Shown here: positions 1-11,006 of the stretch, one piece after another | Numbering within the stretch: position 1 is the first letter of the stretch | How the letters are laid out: each line of letters begins with the position of its first letter | From: Absidia repens | Taxonomy: Eukaryota; Mucoromycota; Mucoromycetes; Mucorales; Cunninghamellaceae | Direction of reading: 5' to 3' | Assembly (NCBI GenBank): GCA_002105175.1 | Contig: MCGE01000040.1 | Span: forward strand, 248,001 to 312,000 | Length of the DNA stretch: 64,000 bases | Translations under genes and position numbers: made by a program | Notes under the pieces: generated by a model | The model's database searches: none | What the model was told of the DNA's origin: nothing | Seen by the model: only the letters and a program-made list of their open reading frames with translations

Positions 1-617
1 GTGTTCTTTTCCTTGCCAGTATCCGTTTTTATGGGCCTGCGACTGTCACCATCTCTTGAGGCGACTTCTTCTTTAGGTGCAGCTGATAAATCAACAGGCT
101 CTGCGTCCAAATCCGGTTTTCCGATGCCAACGTCAGCATCAACATGATTGAGGACTTCCTCAGTAAACGCACCCACATTCTTCACAGTATCACCACTAGT
201 ATTAAGATTGGATTGACGTTTATTCACTGCATGACCCACCCCTCGCGTAATCGACCCAGCCATATTGCCACCGTCTGGAGCCTGGCCAGGCGTAGGATCA
301 TTTGGAAGATCATCTGATAGTTGCTCATGTTTATCTTGACGTTTGTTGAAATCAAAAGCAGCATCAGCATTAGCATTGTTGCTAGTGAAGCGTCCTCCAA
401 TGGCGCCAACATTGGGGAAACCGCGACGTACGACGTCGAATGCCGCTGGAGCCACATCATTGACCATCTTTTCAGCCAAGAGAGCATGGACAACCTTAGG
501 GGAAGCCACTGAATCTTGGACTAATGTGACACCGCCATCTGCAGTGGGTCTGGCATGACTCGATTGAGCTGTCAAAAGACCCATGGCAACACTGATATAA
601 AACACATGACACTTCAT
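1..617 (-). CDS. Kex2-processed secreted repeat protein (KEP1), 3' end outside window
   Basis: Open from ATG at 617 to the window edge with no stop (about 205 codons), so the C-terminus is missing. The N-terminus MKCHVFYISVAMGLLTAQS followed by SHARP is a typical signal peptide and nearly matches that of five other genes to the right. Dibasic Kex2-type sites are visible: VVRR-GFP, FNKR-QDKHE, VNKR-QSNLN and SRRP. Unlike its neighbours the spacer peptides are not clean tandem repeats, so this is the most degenerate or most diversified member. The visible tail is acidic and Lys-rich, as in the other copies. The expected product is a secreted precursor cleaved in the late Golgi. Family membership is by signal peptide and KR-Q sites; the peptides' function is unknown. 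Confidence 0.8.
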   Translation of the reverse strand, partial: MKCHVFYISVAMGLLTAQSSHARPTADGGVTLVQDSVASPKVVHALLAEKMVNDVAPAAFDVVRRGFPNVGAIGGRFTSNNANADAAFDFNKRQDKHEQLSDDLPNDPTPGQAPDGGNMAGSITRGVGHAVNKRQSNLNTSGDTVKNVGAFTEEVLNHVDADVGIGKPDLDAEPVDLSAAPKEEVASRDGDSRRPIKTDTGKEKN

Positions 618-686
618 TGTATAAAAGAATAAAAAGTAAGATGATAATATCTAAATATATATATATAAAAAAAAAAAAAGAGTGCC

Positions 687-782
687 TTTATATATATATT
701 TTAAGAGAGAAAAATTTCGCCTCCTATTTTTTTTTTTCTTTTTCTGAATAAGGGGTTGAGGGCAAAGAAGATCTCCTGTTTT
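687..782 (-). promoter_or_regulatory. KEP1 promoter: TATA box and two AATAGGAG-type boxes
   Basis: On the minus strand a TATATATA stretch (687-698) sits about 75 bp upstream of the ATG. AATAGGAGGCGA lies at 717-728 and a second, weaker box (AAACAGGAGATC) at 771-782. The same arrangement recurs upstream of other KEP genes, which is the reason to call it regulatory. The binding factor is unknown. Confidence 0.5.
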
Positions 783-1215
783 CTTCTTCTGTTGGATAGG
801 GTGGGCAGAATAAGATGGGATAGAGAGTTAAAAGGATCCTCCTTTCTTCCTCTTTTTCATGCCTCGCATGGAACAATGAGCACCACTCATTTCGCGGCAA
901 TTGTAATCTTTCCCTTCCGCCCCACCTTTGTCAAAACTTCCGCCATTTTACTCCTCCATCCCTCTTTTTCCCCTCAGCAAACAGAACACATTTGGGTTGA
1001 TCTTTTTGTGTCGGTCAGACAAGTACTGCCGCTGTCGGAATTATGCTGATGGAGATAAATAAAAAATAAAAGGAAACAAGAGTGGGATGGGCGCACAAAG
1101 AATGATGACTTCGTTTTTGATGTCGGGCATTAGTTGTGTTACTCTTTCTTACCCAAAAATGGTCACCCTGGCACTGATGGTGTGCAAAATCCAATAGGTG
1201 TGCCCTCAAGACACC

Positions 1216-1239
<24 letters not shown>

Positions 1240-1246
<7 letters not shown>

Positions 1247-1296
1247 ATTTTTATTGAAGTATATTGGAAGATATTAAAAACTAAGGACAAACAGAT

Positions 1297-1333
<37 letters not shown>

Positions 1334-1800
1334 CATTGCAACAAGGGATTTGATGAAAGGCTCTATCAAAGGAAGATGGCGGAAGACTAAGGTGAGGCTG
1401 GTTAACACCAAACTAAAAGGGATCTAATCCATTGTATGTACAAGCGAGGACAGAGATCATAACATATCCTTTTACTGAAATACATGACAATCCATCCAAG
1501 ATCGCCATGGTAAAAAGGGATCTATCGCACACAAGACATGAGAGAAACAAATGGGGCATAATTTTCATTGAAGCATGTAAAAAGGAGACACATTTTATTG
1601 AGATGTTGATAATAAACAATGGACAAACTAAATAATGAACTAAGCTAATAAATCTAATGATGCTTCAAGAATCCCAGATCCAAAATGAAAGAGTTTTCCC
1701 ATGCATCTTGTCCTCCCTTGTCTGAAACCCATTCTAAAACTAGTGTTGACACTAACCTAGATCCACCATAATCTCAAAGAACTTGAATCGCGAAGGAGAT
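1240..1800 (-). repeat. Dispersed repeat A+B, copy a1
   Basis: In minus orientation, module A (about 1545-1800) contains the family core (on the plus strand ATCCAAAATGAAAG followed by TTTTCCCATGCATC). It ends at an AATAAAATGTG polyadenylation-like motif near 1590-1600. Module B follows (about 1240-1540). Module A is nearly identical to copy a3 at 5740-6020, including ACATGCTTCAATGAAAATT. It lies about 440 bp beyond the stop of KEP2, in the same orientation. Confidence 0.6.
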
Positions 1801-2241
1801 GGAAAAAATTAGAACGAAAGAGAGATGGAAAGAAAAGTAGCAGTAAAAAAAAAAAAAAAAAAAAAGGTCGATCGACCCCTGAGATTTATCAGACAAATTT
1901 CTTAAGAGTCATCAGAGATTGAGTAATCCCGAAAGAAAAAAACAAAAAAACAAAAACAAAAGAAACTGTCAGTGTTTGTGTGTGTGTGAGTGTGTGTGTG
2001 TGTGTGTGTTCATTTCTAACTACAGTAAATGAGTCTTTATTTTTTTTATTTTTTATTTTTTATTTTTAACAGCATCATAAAAAACTAATACTAAGCTAAA
2101 ATATAAATCAACTAAAAAAGCATTGTGTAGATGGACGTGGTCGAACGTTGCCTTAGGGGGGGGTTTGTCTAGTAAGCAGCCATAGGATCAGAACCGTCCT
2201 GACGTGGTAGGCGGCGGCCACACACCCCCATACCTACATCC

Positions 2242-2811
2242 TCATCCTCTTAATTTGTTGAAACCAGCTTCAGCTCCAGCGTCGGCTTCATCATCTGCTT
2301 GTCGTTTGTTGAAACCAGCTTCAGCTCCAGCGTCGGCTTCATCATCTGTTTGTCGTTTGTTGAAACCAGCTTCAGCTCCAGCGTCGGCTTCATCATCTGC
2401 TTGTCGTTTGTTGAAACCAGCTTCAGCTCCAGCATCAGCTTCATCATCTGCTTGTCGTTTGTTGAAATCAGCTTCAGCTCCAGCATCGGCTTCATCATCT
2501 GCTTGTCGTTTGTTGAAATCAGCTTCAGCTCCAGCATCAGCTTCATCTTCTGCTTGTCGTTTGTTGAAATCAGCTTCAGCTCCAGCATCAGCTTCATCAT
2601 CTGCTTGTCGTTTGTTGAAACCAGCTTCAGCTCCATCATCTGCTTGTCGTTTGTTGAAAACAGGTATAACTGTATCCTCGATAGCATCCACTGGAGTCAG
2701 ATCAGGACCAAGACTAACACCACCACCACTAGCATCACCAATGGGTCTAGCTTGACTGACTTGGGTCAAGAGGCCAATGGCAAACGTGATATAAAGGGCG
2801 TGGAGCTTCAT
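2242..2811 (-). CDS. Kex2-processed repeat protein (KEP2) with 15-residue acidic peptides
   Basis: 189 aa. Signal peptide MKLHALYITFAIGLLTQVSQA is predicted to be cut before RPIGD. After a pro-region of about 30 residues come eight tandem units: one short (QADDGAEAGFN) and seven of 17 residues, i.e. QADDEADAGAEADFN or QADDEADAGAEAGFN plus KR. At the DNA level this is a 51-bp tandem repeat. Each unit ends in Asn-Lys-Arg and the next begins with Gln, so Kex2 plus carboxypeptidase trimming would release several copies of a 15-mer acidic peptide, possibly with pyroglutamate at its N-terminus. The last unit ends NKLRG instead of NKR. No intron. The architecture resembles fungal pheromone and repellent precursors; the function is unknown. 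Plus-strand frames across the same repeats are mirror images and are not genes. Confidence 0.9.
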   Translation of the reverse strand: MKLHALYITFAIGLLTQVSQARPIGDASGGGVSLGPDLTPVDAIEDTVIPVFNKRQADDGAEAGFNKRQADDEADAGAEADFNKRQAEDEADAGAEADFNKRQADDEADAGAEADFNKRQADDEADAGAEAGFNKRQADDEADAGAEAGFNKRQTDDEADAGAEAGFNKRQADDEADAGAEAGFNKLRG

Positions 2812-2925
2812 TTTTGATATGAGTATATAGATTGATGTAAAAAAAAAAAAAAAAAAAAAAAAAACTGAAGAACGATGTTGTCTTTTGTTTGGTTTGTTTT
2901 TTTCTTTCTTTCTAGAAAAAGCGTC

Positions 2926-2965
2926 TTTATATATTGTTCATGAGAAAAAGATATTGCCTCCTATT
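2926..2965 (-). promoter_or_regulatory. KEP2 promoter: TATA box and AATAGGAG box
   Basis: The minus strand reads TATATAAAG (about 2925-2934), about 115 bp upstream of the start codon, with AATAGGAGGCAA at 2954-2965. Spacing and order match KEP1, KEP4 and KEP5. A second box is not obvious. Confidence 0.5.
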
Positions 2966-4359
2966 TTTTTTTTTTAGCGGGGGGGCAGCTAGATGGCTAA
3001 CACGACGTGACGAAGAAGAAACTGCTTTATTCTTTGCCAACCTCAGCCCACTTTACCATGTTTTTCATTCATTGCACAAAGAAAGTTGAGCATGACGATC
3101 CTTTTGTTTAAGGAGAAGGCCATTCTACCTCCTGATCGGCGCTTTTTTTTTTTTTTTTTTTCTTGCCACTTAAACAGGAGGAGGGGTATCTCTTATGAGG
3201 GAATTGGGTTAAAATGATGTCCTTTCTACCCCTTCGAGGATCGTCTCTTTTTTTTTTTTTTTTTTTGTATAGTGTCGTTTTATTAAATGAAAGACCTGGG
3301 GTCAGGTCACATTGAGAGGTATCCAGTTTTATAAATAGAAACGATGAAGAGGAAAATCTACTGACGGGGGAGGTGTGAAATAAAGCTATACATTGGATGA
3401 AAGTGACTAGGGAAAGAAAAAAATAAAGGGAAATATCTATATATATATTATGCTAACGGAGCTTGACGGGGTAGGGGTAAACTAAAAGGTAAACTAAAAG
3501 GTGGGTAAAGGACAAAAGCCAAGATCGTCAATTTATTTTGTTGGGTCGATGAAAAAAAAAAAAAAAAAAAAGGGAAAAAAGATGGATTTGGTAAAAAGGC
3601 TTTTTTTTTTTTCTGATTTCTGCGTTTTCGTCGCCGTTCTAGACCGCGAGCGCATTTTTCATTTATTCATCCAACACCGTGCATCTGCAATTAAACCATG
3701 TAAATTAAAAAAATTGGCCACGCACCTTGTCAGTGCCAATGAATGCAACATCGCAGCGGTACTGGGGAATGGACTATGCGGTAAGTCGTATGATTTGAAT
3801 GATCCCACATAGTATTGAGTGGATCCATCACTTTCTGTCTTTCTCGGGGTCATGCTCAGTCATTTGGAGGGGCGGCGAGGGGCGGGGCAAATGATGTGAA
3901 TTCATAGAAAAAATCCAATCGCTTTCTGTACGGTGGTGCGGTCCTGTACTGTACTACAGTACAATCGAGCAGCAAAGCATCATTGGCATGAATAAGTGGC
4001 GTCCTACATCCCTCACTCACGATCTCATGATTGGGAGTCAAACTTTCAGATATGCAGAGACATGAATATCTGCCATTTGGCTTTTTATTGCCAAGAAATT
4101 TTTAATATCTATCAACTTACTACAGTAAGCTATGTCGTATTGCGGAAAAAAAAAAAAAGTCTCGTATAGTATACCATTGAAATCAACAAAGAAAACCTAT
4201 TTGAAGCTGAATATGAACTTGTATTCCTTAAAATGATGGGCTGGAGATGGGAGAGGGGATAAGGACTGGTTGATGTAGAGTGGCGTAAAGTATTATTATA
4301 AAAAAAAAGGGGGGCGGGATGAATTTGATTCCGCAAGAACACACCAGAACCCAATGGCT

Positions 4360-4770
4360 CAAAAAAAAGACACAGTTTATTAAAGTATATAGGAACCAGT
4401 CAGATACTAATTAAAGGGTGATGGGAAACGAATGTAAAAATGAGGATCCACTGTACTATCATGCCCTGGAACTAAACATATGAAAATGAAAGACTAATGG
4501 TAAAAAAAGATAAGATAGACTTTATTTTAATTGGCGATATATACGCCATTGAAACTAACATTAAGCTAAGCTAGTAAGGGGTGGGTTCCATACGGTCTAC
4601 CACTCCAAAATGAAGACCAATCTAATGAGGTATGATAGTCCCAAAAACCTACATCGAAAATGAAGAGTTTCCCCGTTTTATTTGAATTGCATTTTTCAAA
4701 ATACCTCTGATTCACATTTTAATACTAATCCAAGATCACCATGTCTTGATTGGAGCTTAATGAAGAAAAA
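4360..4770 (-). repeat. Dispersed repeat A+B, copy a2
   Basis: Module B (about 4360-4490, with plus-strand ACAGTTTATTAAAGTATA) and module A (about 4500-4770, core CGAAAATGAAGAGTTTCCCC). Minus orientation, ending about 420 bp downstream of the KEP3 stop. Confidence 0.5.
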
Positions 4771-5186
4771 AAAAAAAAAAAAAAGGAGTGGGAAGAGGAA
4801 ATAAAATGGCAATCCATCTGGACGGAGTGTGAATAGGTAAAAGAATCGATGTTTTTTTATATTGGCGATAAGAATGGTGCGGTTGCCGGGATGGGTAAAA
4901 GTGAAAATGGATTAAGACGAAAGGAATGTTAGCCTTCTAGAAGATATGTTTTCCTTTTCAAGGCTCTCTAAATCTGATAAAAAAAATAATATCCCCGTGC
5001 CATGATCACCCTCCCCGTATCCAACAATAATAAATGGATTTTTTTTTTAAAACAGCATCATCAATTCTATAAAACCTCGATCAGCTAATAATAATAATAC
5101 GAAGTAAAGAAACAAAACCTATCTATTATGTCGATTGAGCAAAAACAGCAGGATTTTTGCTATCATTCGTCGTCATCAGCGTCGCC

Positions 5187-5638
5187 TTATATTCTTTGGA
5201 AGTTGGTGTCCTCGGCAACAGGGCGAAAATCAACGATTTGTACTGCACCACCAGGTTGATGTTGTTGTTGTTCCACGCCGCCATCCTTTCGGCTTGCATC
5301 CGGCTCTGTTTCTTCTCCTCCGCCGTCGGCATCACGCTTCCGAGTCGTGTCTGTCAAAGTACCCATCATTCGTTTACTGTCCCGAGGACCAAGGCCGAAG
5401 GCATTCGATGAGGCCGCCCCCGTCGTATCATCATTGTGACGTTGGAAGCCAGGAAGGAAAAGCGATCAAGGTCCAAAACAGCTGGGAGATCAAGCATGAG
5501 TTGCCGTTTTTCATGTCTTTCTTGAGTCACCATCATCATCGCACGAGCCACGTCATCACCACAAGAAATCGGTCGCGCTTGACTGCTCTGGTCCATAACA
5601 CCAATCTCAACACTGATATAAATCACATAGAGCTTCAT
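5187..5638 (-). pseudogene. Broken KEP paralogue (KEP3), frameshifted
   Basis: The ATG at 5638 opens a frame with the family signal peptide (MKLYVIYISVEIGVMDQSSQA then RPI) and a site EKR-QLML. That frame stops at 5366. An overlapping frame shifted by one phase is open from 5465 to the TAA at 5187 and carries more Kex2-like sites (DSKR-MMG, TRKR-DADGGG). The two frames overlap only at 5366-5465, so a single indel there would join them into a protein of about 150 residues. No convincing intron would do this. Its promoter has lost the AATAGGAG boxes because dispersed repeat a3 abuts the TATA region. A sequencing indel is the alternative to true decay. Confidence 0.6.
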
Positions 5639-5739
5639 TGTAATAGAATAAAATAAAAAAAGAAGAAAACAAGAGAGGACCTGTGCTCTTTTTTACTTTT
5701 TCTTTTTGCCTTCTAGACAATTTCCTTCATATATTTCAT

Positions 5740-6020
5740 GAGAGAAACAAATGGGAACAATTTTCATTGAAGCATGTAAAAAGGAGACATATTTTATTGA
5801 GACCCTGATAATAAGCTATGAACAAACTAAACACTAAACCAAGCTAATGAAAGCTAATGAAGCCAACTAAATGATGACTCTAGAATCCTAGATCCAAAAT
5901 GAAAGGGTTTCCCCATGCATCTTGTCATCCCTTGTCTGAAACCCCTTCTAAAACAATACTGACACTAACCTAGCTCCACCATATCCTCAAAGAACTTGGA
6001 TCGTGAAGGAAAAAAATTAC
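5740..6020 (-). repeat. Dispersed repeat A, copy a3, fused to the KEP3 promoter
   Basis: Module A in minus orientation, nearly identical to a1. It contains the core CCAAAATGAAAGGGTTTCCC (plus strand) and AATAAAATATG near its end. After CATTTGTTTCTCTCATG it passes straight into the KEP3 TATA region instead of into module B. It also lies about 520 bp beyond the KEP4 stop. Confidence 0.65.
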
Positions 6021-6205
6021 GACGTGTGCGGAATTTTAAATGCTTTTTTTTTTTTTTTGTACCTCCAGGTCCCCTTCCCTAAAAAAAGTGCCATTTCCAA
6101 GGTCTCTACATTATCGGACGAGTTGAGGTGACCGATGATCCTTGCTAATGGATCCTTTTTTTGTGCGCTTTCAAACTATCGTAATTGCCTTCTAAATTTG
6201 CCTTT

Positions 6206-6244
<39 letters not shown>

Positions 6245-6347
6245 GCGGAGAGGAGTGAATGTTGAAATGAATAATAGTTGAATGTCTTCTATACATCAAT
6301 GGAATATATACAGTGGAGGATTTCTTTTTTTTAAATACGGCATCATC

Positions 6348-6379
<32 letters not shown>

Positions 6380-6536
6380 ACCTCAGCCAAGAAACTAAAT
6401 AATGGCGATGGTAGGAGAGGATAAAAAACAAAATCTAATATCATATGGATGCTATTCAAACACAAAAAAATAACAAAGAAATAAAAAACTAAATTAAATT
6501 AAACTAGATAATGAACGAAAAGAACTATTGTGTCAT

Positions 6537-7808
6537 TTAGGCTTTATCGGCCTTTTTGTGGTGGCTAGACGTCTTTGCAGTAGTATCTTGGTTTCCATCA
6601 GGTTTGGTTTCTGTGGCCTTTTTCTTGCCAGCATCAGCCTCGGTCTTTTTCTTGTCGGCATCATCATCAGTCTTTTTCTTGTCGGCATCATCATCAGTCT
6701 TTTTCTTGTCGGCATCATCATCAGTCTTTTTCTTGTCGGCATCATCATCAGTTTTTTCCTTGTCGGAATCTTCAGCCTTTTTCTTTTCAGCATCGTTATC
6801 AGTCTTTTCCTTGTCGGCATCTTCGGCCTTGCCACTATCGGCATCTTCGGGCTTCTTCTTGTCGCCAGAATCGTCATCGCTCTTCTTGGTGTCGTCAGAA
6901 TCGTCATCGGTCTTTTTCTTGTCAGTATCAGCATCATCGACCTTTTTCTTGTCAGCATCAGCATCATCAGTCTTTTTCTTGTCAGCATCGGCATCGTCGG
7001 CCTTTTTCTTGTCAGCATCAGCATCATCAGCCTTTTTCTTGTCATCATCAGCATCATCGGCCTTTTTCTTGTCATCATCAGCATCATCAGCCTGTTTCTT
7101 GTCAGCATCAGCATCATCGGTCTTTTTCTTGCCACCAGCATCGGTATCAGCATTGGCACCCACATCCTTGGCTACTTGATCCTCCGGAGCACGTTTCATG
7201 CCTCCGAAACCAGCCACGTTATCCAATTGGAGGCCCTGGACAGAGCCGACCAGTCCACTCACGAGGCCACCAGCGCCATGGTTATCTAGTCTGGCTTCTT
7301 GGCGTTTTTTGATACTGCGGAAAAGACCGTTGACCAAGGCGGCACCACCGGCGTCATTGCCACTACCAACAAGACCACCACCGCTGGCGCCTGTGGAGCC
7401 ATCACCTTGGTTATCCAACAGAGGCGAGGGCGACCGTTTTTTTTTCATCTTCAACACCCCATTGACAAGTCCCACATCACCTTTTGCGTTCCCGGTGCCA
7501 AACAGACCACCACCACTGGCGCCCTTCGAGTTATCACCCTGGTTGTCCAAAAGAGGAGAGCGTTTACGGAGCCCTGTCAAGCCTTGGACGGTACTACCAA
7601 GGGACGAGGTCGTCGAGCCCTTCACACCACCCGCATCCTTGATCGCCTTTTCAGCAAAGGTTTCCACACCCGCCACAGGCGCCTTGACGCCAGAGGAGGA
7701 AGCAACGGTATCTTGCACCAAAGTGTCAACTTGAGCAATGGGTCGCGCTTGACTGGACGACGCCAAAAGACCGATGGCAACACTGATATAAAACACTTGG
7801 AGTTTCAT
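6537..7808 (-). CDS. Kex2-processed secreted protein (KEP4) with long Asp/Lys repeat tail
   Basis: 423 aa. Signal peptide MKLQVFYISVAIGLLASSSQA, then RPI. The N-terminal half has Kex2 sites LRKR-SPLLDNQ, KKKR-SPSPLLDNQ, IKKR-QEARLDN and GMKR-APED. Between them are two copies of a cassette SPLLDNQGD..GASGGGL.G.GN...LVNG that also occurs once in KEP6. The C-terminal half (about residues 215-400) is a zwitterionic repeat: about ten 10-mers of the type KKKADDADAD, a transition zone, then 9-mers KKKTDDDAD. The tail lacks Lys-Arg, so it should not be diced by Kex2. No intron. Likely secreted; the tail could bind cell wall or ions, but that is inference. The plus-strand frames opposite (rich in FLVGIIIS or FFLSASSS) are antisense shadows. 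Confidence 0.85.
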   Translation of the reverse strand: MKLQVFYISVAIGLLASSSQARPIAQVDTLVQDTVASSSGVKAPVAGVETFAEKAIKDAGGVKGSTTSSLGSTVQGLTGLRKRSPLLDNQGDNSKGASGGGLFGTGNAKGDVGLVNGVLKMKKKRSPSPLLDNQGDGSTGASGGGLVGSGNDAGGAALVNGLFRSIKKRQEARLDNHGAGGLVSGLVGSVQGLQLDNVAGFGGMKRAPEDQVAKDVGANADTDAGGKKKTDDADADKKQADDADDDKKKADDADDDKKKADDADADKKKADDADADKKKTDDADADKKKVDDADTDKKKTDDDSDDTKKSDDDSGDKKKPEDADSGKAEDADKEKTDNDAEKKKAEDSDKEKTDDDADKKKTDDDADKKKTDDDADKKKTDDDADKKKTEADAGKKKATETKPDGNQDTTAKTSSHHKKADKA

Positions 7809-7884
7809 TTTTTGTTATTTTGTTAGATGATGATAAAATTTAGAAAAAAATACCTTTTATTTTTGTTTTTCTAAAGAAAATCGA

Positions 7885-7985
7885 CTTTATATATATATAT
7901 TTCATAGTGAAATGCTCGCCCTCCTATCTTTTTTATCTTTTTTTTTTTCTGTAAGAGGGAGCCAAAACAAACTGATCTCCTATTT
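7885..7985 (-). promoter_or_regulatory. KEP4 promoter: TATA box and two AATAGGAG boxes
   Basis: The minus strand shows a TATATATATAAAG region (about 7886-7901), a first box GATAGGAGGGCGAG at 7915-7928 and a second box AAATAGGAGATC at 7974-7985. The two-box layout matches KEP1 and KEP5. Confidence 0.5.
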
Positions 7986-10059
7986 TTGATGTGTCTTTGA
8001 TAAACAGGCTCACAAGAGGTGCACGAAAAGAAACTGCATTTCTTTTTTGTTGCTCTCATAGAATTGTTTCTTATCCAATCTCCTTTTTTTTTCACCCCTC
8101 CCCCCCTCTCATCCCCTTTTTCCTTTCTTTTGCATAAAAGAAAAGGATAGGATAAAGACGCTGACGCGGAGATTGAACCCATCCATCTCTCTTTTTTTTT
8201 TTTTTTTTTTTTTTACAAGCTCCACAGGTATATTATCATCATCATCATTATCCGCGGGGCGTATGCGACTTGGTTTTCTTGTAACGACGGTCGTCAGTCG
8301 TGTTTGAGGGATGCATAAAATGCCAACAAAAAAGGAATCAAGTGATATCACCTCGAAGCCCCTCCGTCTCTCTTTCTCTCTTTTTATTTTTTTATTTTTT
8401 GCTTTGAGTCACTCGCGCTCAATTTTTTTTTCAACAAATACACTTTTGGCACTCAGACCGCATGATGGATGTTTTACTCCAAAATCCTAAAAAAAAAAAA
8501 AAAAAAAAAAAAAAAAGACAACACATCCTCCCAAAAAAAGTCCTTGAAATGTGGGCTCTTCGCATGATCACACAAAATAATAATAATAATCGTTGGGAAG
8601 AGAACAGTCAAGGTTGCTAGATACAGTTCGCCCTTCACCGACAACATGGGACTGGTTGCCGGTGATGCTATGTATGACACACCACGGGGTTTTCTTTTGG
8701 GCATCAATCATGCTACTCTGCACGATCTGTCTTTCACAGAGAAATTGTCCTTCCTGTCTCCCCTCACCTTCCAATATCTCAATTGGATGTTCTTTTTTTT
8801 TTTTTGGTGGTGACCTTTTGTGACGCAGGTTATGTGATAAGAAGGCATGACATGACAGTAAAGATGGTATGGTTCCGGGGACTCAATATATATATATATA
8901 TATATTGATCAGATTACTATACTATGGGTGCGATGTCTAAATAGAAAGCGAGGATCGCCGGCGTTGCACAGAAAGGCATACGAGGGGGATCGGTTTTTTT
9001 TATTTTGGGTGTCGTGAGGCAGTCATTCAAAAAGGCTATTTTAGTGTTACATATGGTTTTCAAAGATAAAAAAAAGAGTTGGAGGACGATCTTTCCTCGG
9101 AAATTGAAATTCCCCCTCCTCTCCTCTTGATGAGTACGGATTGTATGGTCCTTTTTTTTTTCCCACCAAATCCTTGCGGCCAGTACAAAAAACAGCCACT
9201 CACTCAGTGCGTTTATTCTCAAGCATGAGCACATTTGGTTTGAATTTCTGCATTTTTTTTTTTCTCTTTTTTCCAGTTCATGGCTAACAAACAATACCAC
9301 TCATTTGTATCAAAACTAGGCACCCACACCGACATATTTCAAATCCAAAAAACGGGGTGTGTGTGTGTGTGTGATAGTACAATAATGCTCTCTCCCTCCA
9401 CTACTGACCTACCCCCTTTAAAAAAATGCAAGTTTTGCTCATTTCTTTTATTCATCGCTTCATCATGTGTACAACCACAACACGCTGATTGAGAATGCGC
9501 AAGATTGACTATCCATGGAAAAAAAAGGTGGGCCATGATGTAAAACAGATAATGGCCGTTGCAATGTGACTATTGTGGCGATCCCATCTGATATTTTGGC
9601 CGGGTGCGGACCAATTTCGGATATATTCCCCATTGGGGGGATATCTTTTTCTTCTGCAGCCTGACCATGGGAAATGGAGAGGCGGAGTCCTGACTCACTC
9701 GTCTGATCAGAAATTTGTTTATTAGAAAGACTTTGGATGTCAGTCATGAACCTTTTACTGCCATCGGCTATTTAATATTAAAGAAAACTAGTCTGCTAGT
9801 ATAGTACATTGTAGTATAGCATTGGTCATTATTATATATTGTCTTCAATAATAATAAAAGAACAAAAACGTTTGAACTTGAATATTGACCTTTAACAATG
9901 TGAAGGGTATGAAATAATACTCAGTCGCAGGGTCTGGAGTGGGGTAAGATCTAGTTGGTATAGTACGCGCAATGATTCAAAATGTGGATTAGTCGTCCAT
10001 TAGATCCCAAAATAAAGAGGCATCTGAATCCCAAGATGGTTTCATAATGAATGGCTCAA

Positions 10060-10500
10060 AATAAAAACGACATTTTATTAAAGTAGAAACAAACATAAAC
10101 TTAGGATGCTAAAAAACTAATCTAAAAGAGGACGAAGGGGGGGATGTAAAAACAATTTACAGTGAAGTACAGTATAGCATGAACTCAATGTATGAGACAA
10201 AGGGAGAGAGGGAGAGACGAAAGTTAAAAAAACAGACAGCTTGCACAGCTTGCACTTTATTCAATTGAAGGTATACGTTATAGATTCTAACATTAACCTA
10301 AGCTAAGAACAGGTTTCCATAATATCATTCCAAAAATCAAGTCCTAATCTAAAGGCAGGTCCAGAATCCTGGAAACAAAATGAAAGGGTTTCGACATGCA
10401 TGTTTGTAATGCATTTTCCAAACTGCCTCTGAACCAAGTTCTAACCACTATTCCAACATCGCCATCACTTCAATCACGCTTCATCAAGGAAAGAAAGCAA
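10060..10500 (-). repeat. Dispersed repeat A+B, copy a4
   Basis: Module B (about 10060-10160, plus-strand CATTTTATTAAAGTAGAAAC) and module A (about 10235-10500, core AAAATGAAAGGGTTTCGACA). Minus orientation, about 510 bp beyond the KEP5 stop. Confidence 0.55.
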
Positions 10501-11006
10501 AACAAAAGAGTGGGAATGATAAAATAGATATCCATCAAGGCGGAGTATGAATAACATTTACTCCCCTTTTTGCTTGCAGTGCCTCAGTGCTACAAAAAGA
10601 AGGCAGTGAGATGGTTCGATGAGTGTGGTGATTTGATATTAAAGTAGCCGAAAACCGTCCATCAGTCACTGAGATAAAAAAAAATGCATTCAATTTCTCT
10701 GTATGCATTAATGAAATAAGCAGTAGATGTCTTTCTTACAAAAAAGCAGTGTGCTTTCATTTTCAATTGCACTAAAAAAATAAAGACTGGTTTTTTAAAT
10801 ACAGCATCGTGTTTTTTTATTAAACCGCAATCAAAAGAAAAATAAAAGTGGTGATGAGGGGGGGGAGGAAGAGGATAAAAATCTAATATCATATAGATGC
10901 TATTCAAACACAAAAGAAAACAAAATCGAAAATGCGATTTTTTTTTAGAAAAAAACAATAAGATAGATAAAAAAGAAAAAAGCTACACTAAACTAAATAA
11001 TAATAA

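Larger units (their letters stand above)
618..2241. other. Intergenic: KEP1 promoter, microsatellites, dispersed repeat copy a1
   Basis: No convincing gene. It contains the KEP1 promoter, a poly-A of about 26 nt near 1217-1242, a (TG)n microsatellite at about 1296-1331 and another near 1976-2010, the A/B dispersed repeat (about 1240-1800), and poly-A near 1845-1865. Short reading frames here begin with non-ATG codons or consist of low-complexity sequence. Confidence 0.6.
2812..5186. other. Intergenic: KEP2 promoter, poly-A/T tracts, repeat copy a2
   Basis: No supported gene. It holds the KEP2 promoter, several long poly-A/T runs (about 2839-2863, 3144-3162, 3249-3266, 3551-3570) and the A/B repeat. 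Reading frames here are low-complexity or lack plausible starts. Confidence 0.55.
7809..11006. other. Intergenic: KEP4 promoter, low-complexity DNA, repeat copy a4
   Basis: No supported gene. It contains poly-T/A runs (8192-8213, 8489-8516), an (AT)n stretch at about 8886-8906 and repeat a4. A 94-codon minus frame (9463-9747, starting MTDIQSLSNKQISDQ) has an ATG and a fairly normal composition but no recognisable motif or splice partner. I do not call it a gene. Confidence 0.5.

Noticed and set aside
6528..7289. Plus-strand 253-codon frame rich in FLVGIIIS (and the frame 6556-7179)
   Set aside because: It is the antisense of the KEP4 Asp/Lys repeat; low complexity, no plausible start context, and the minus frame has a signal peptide and Kex2 sites.
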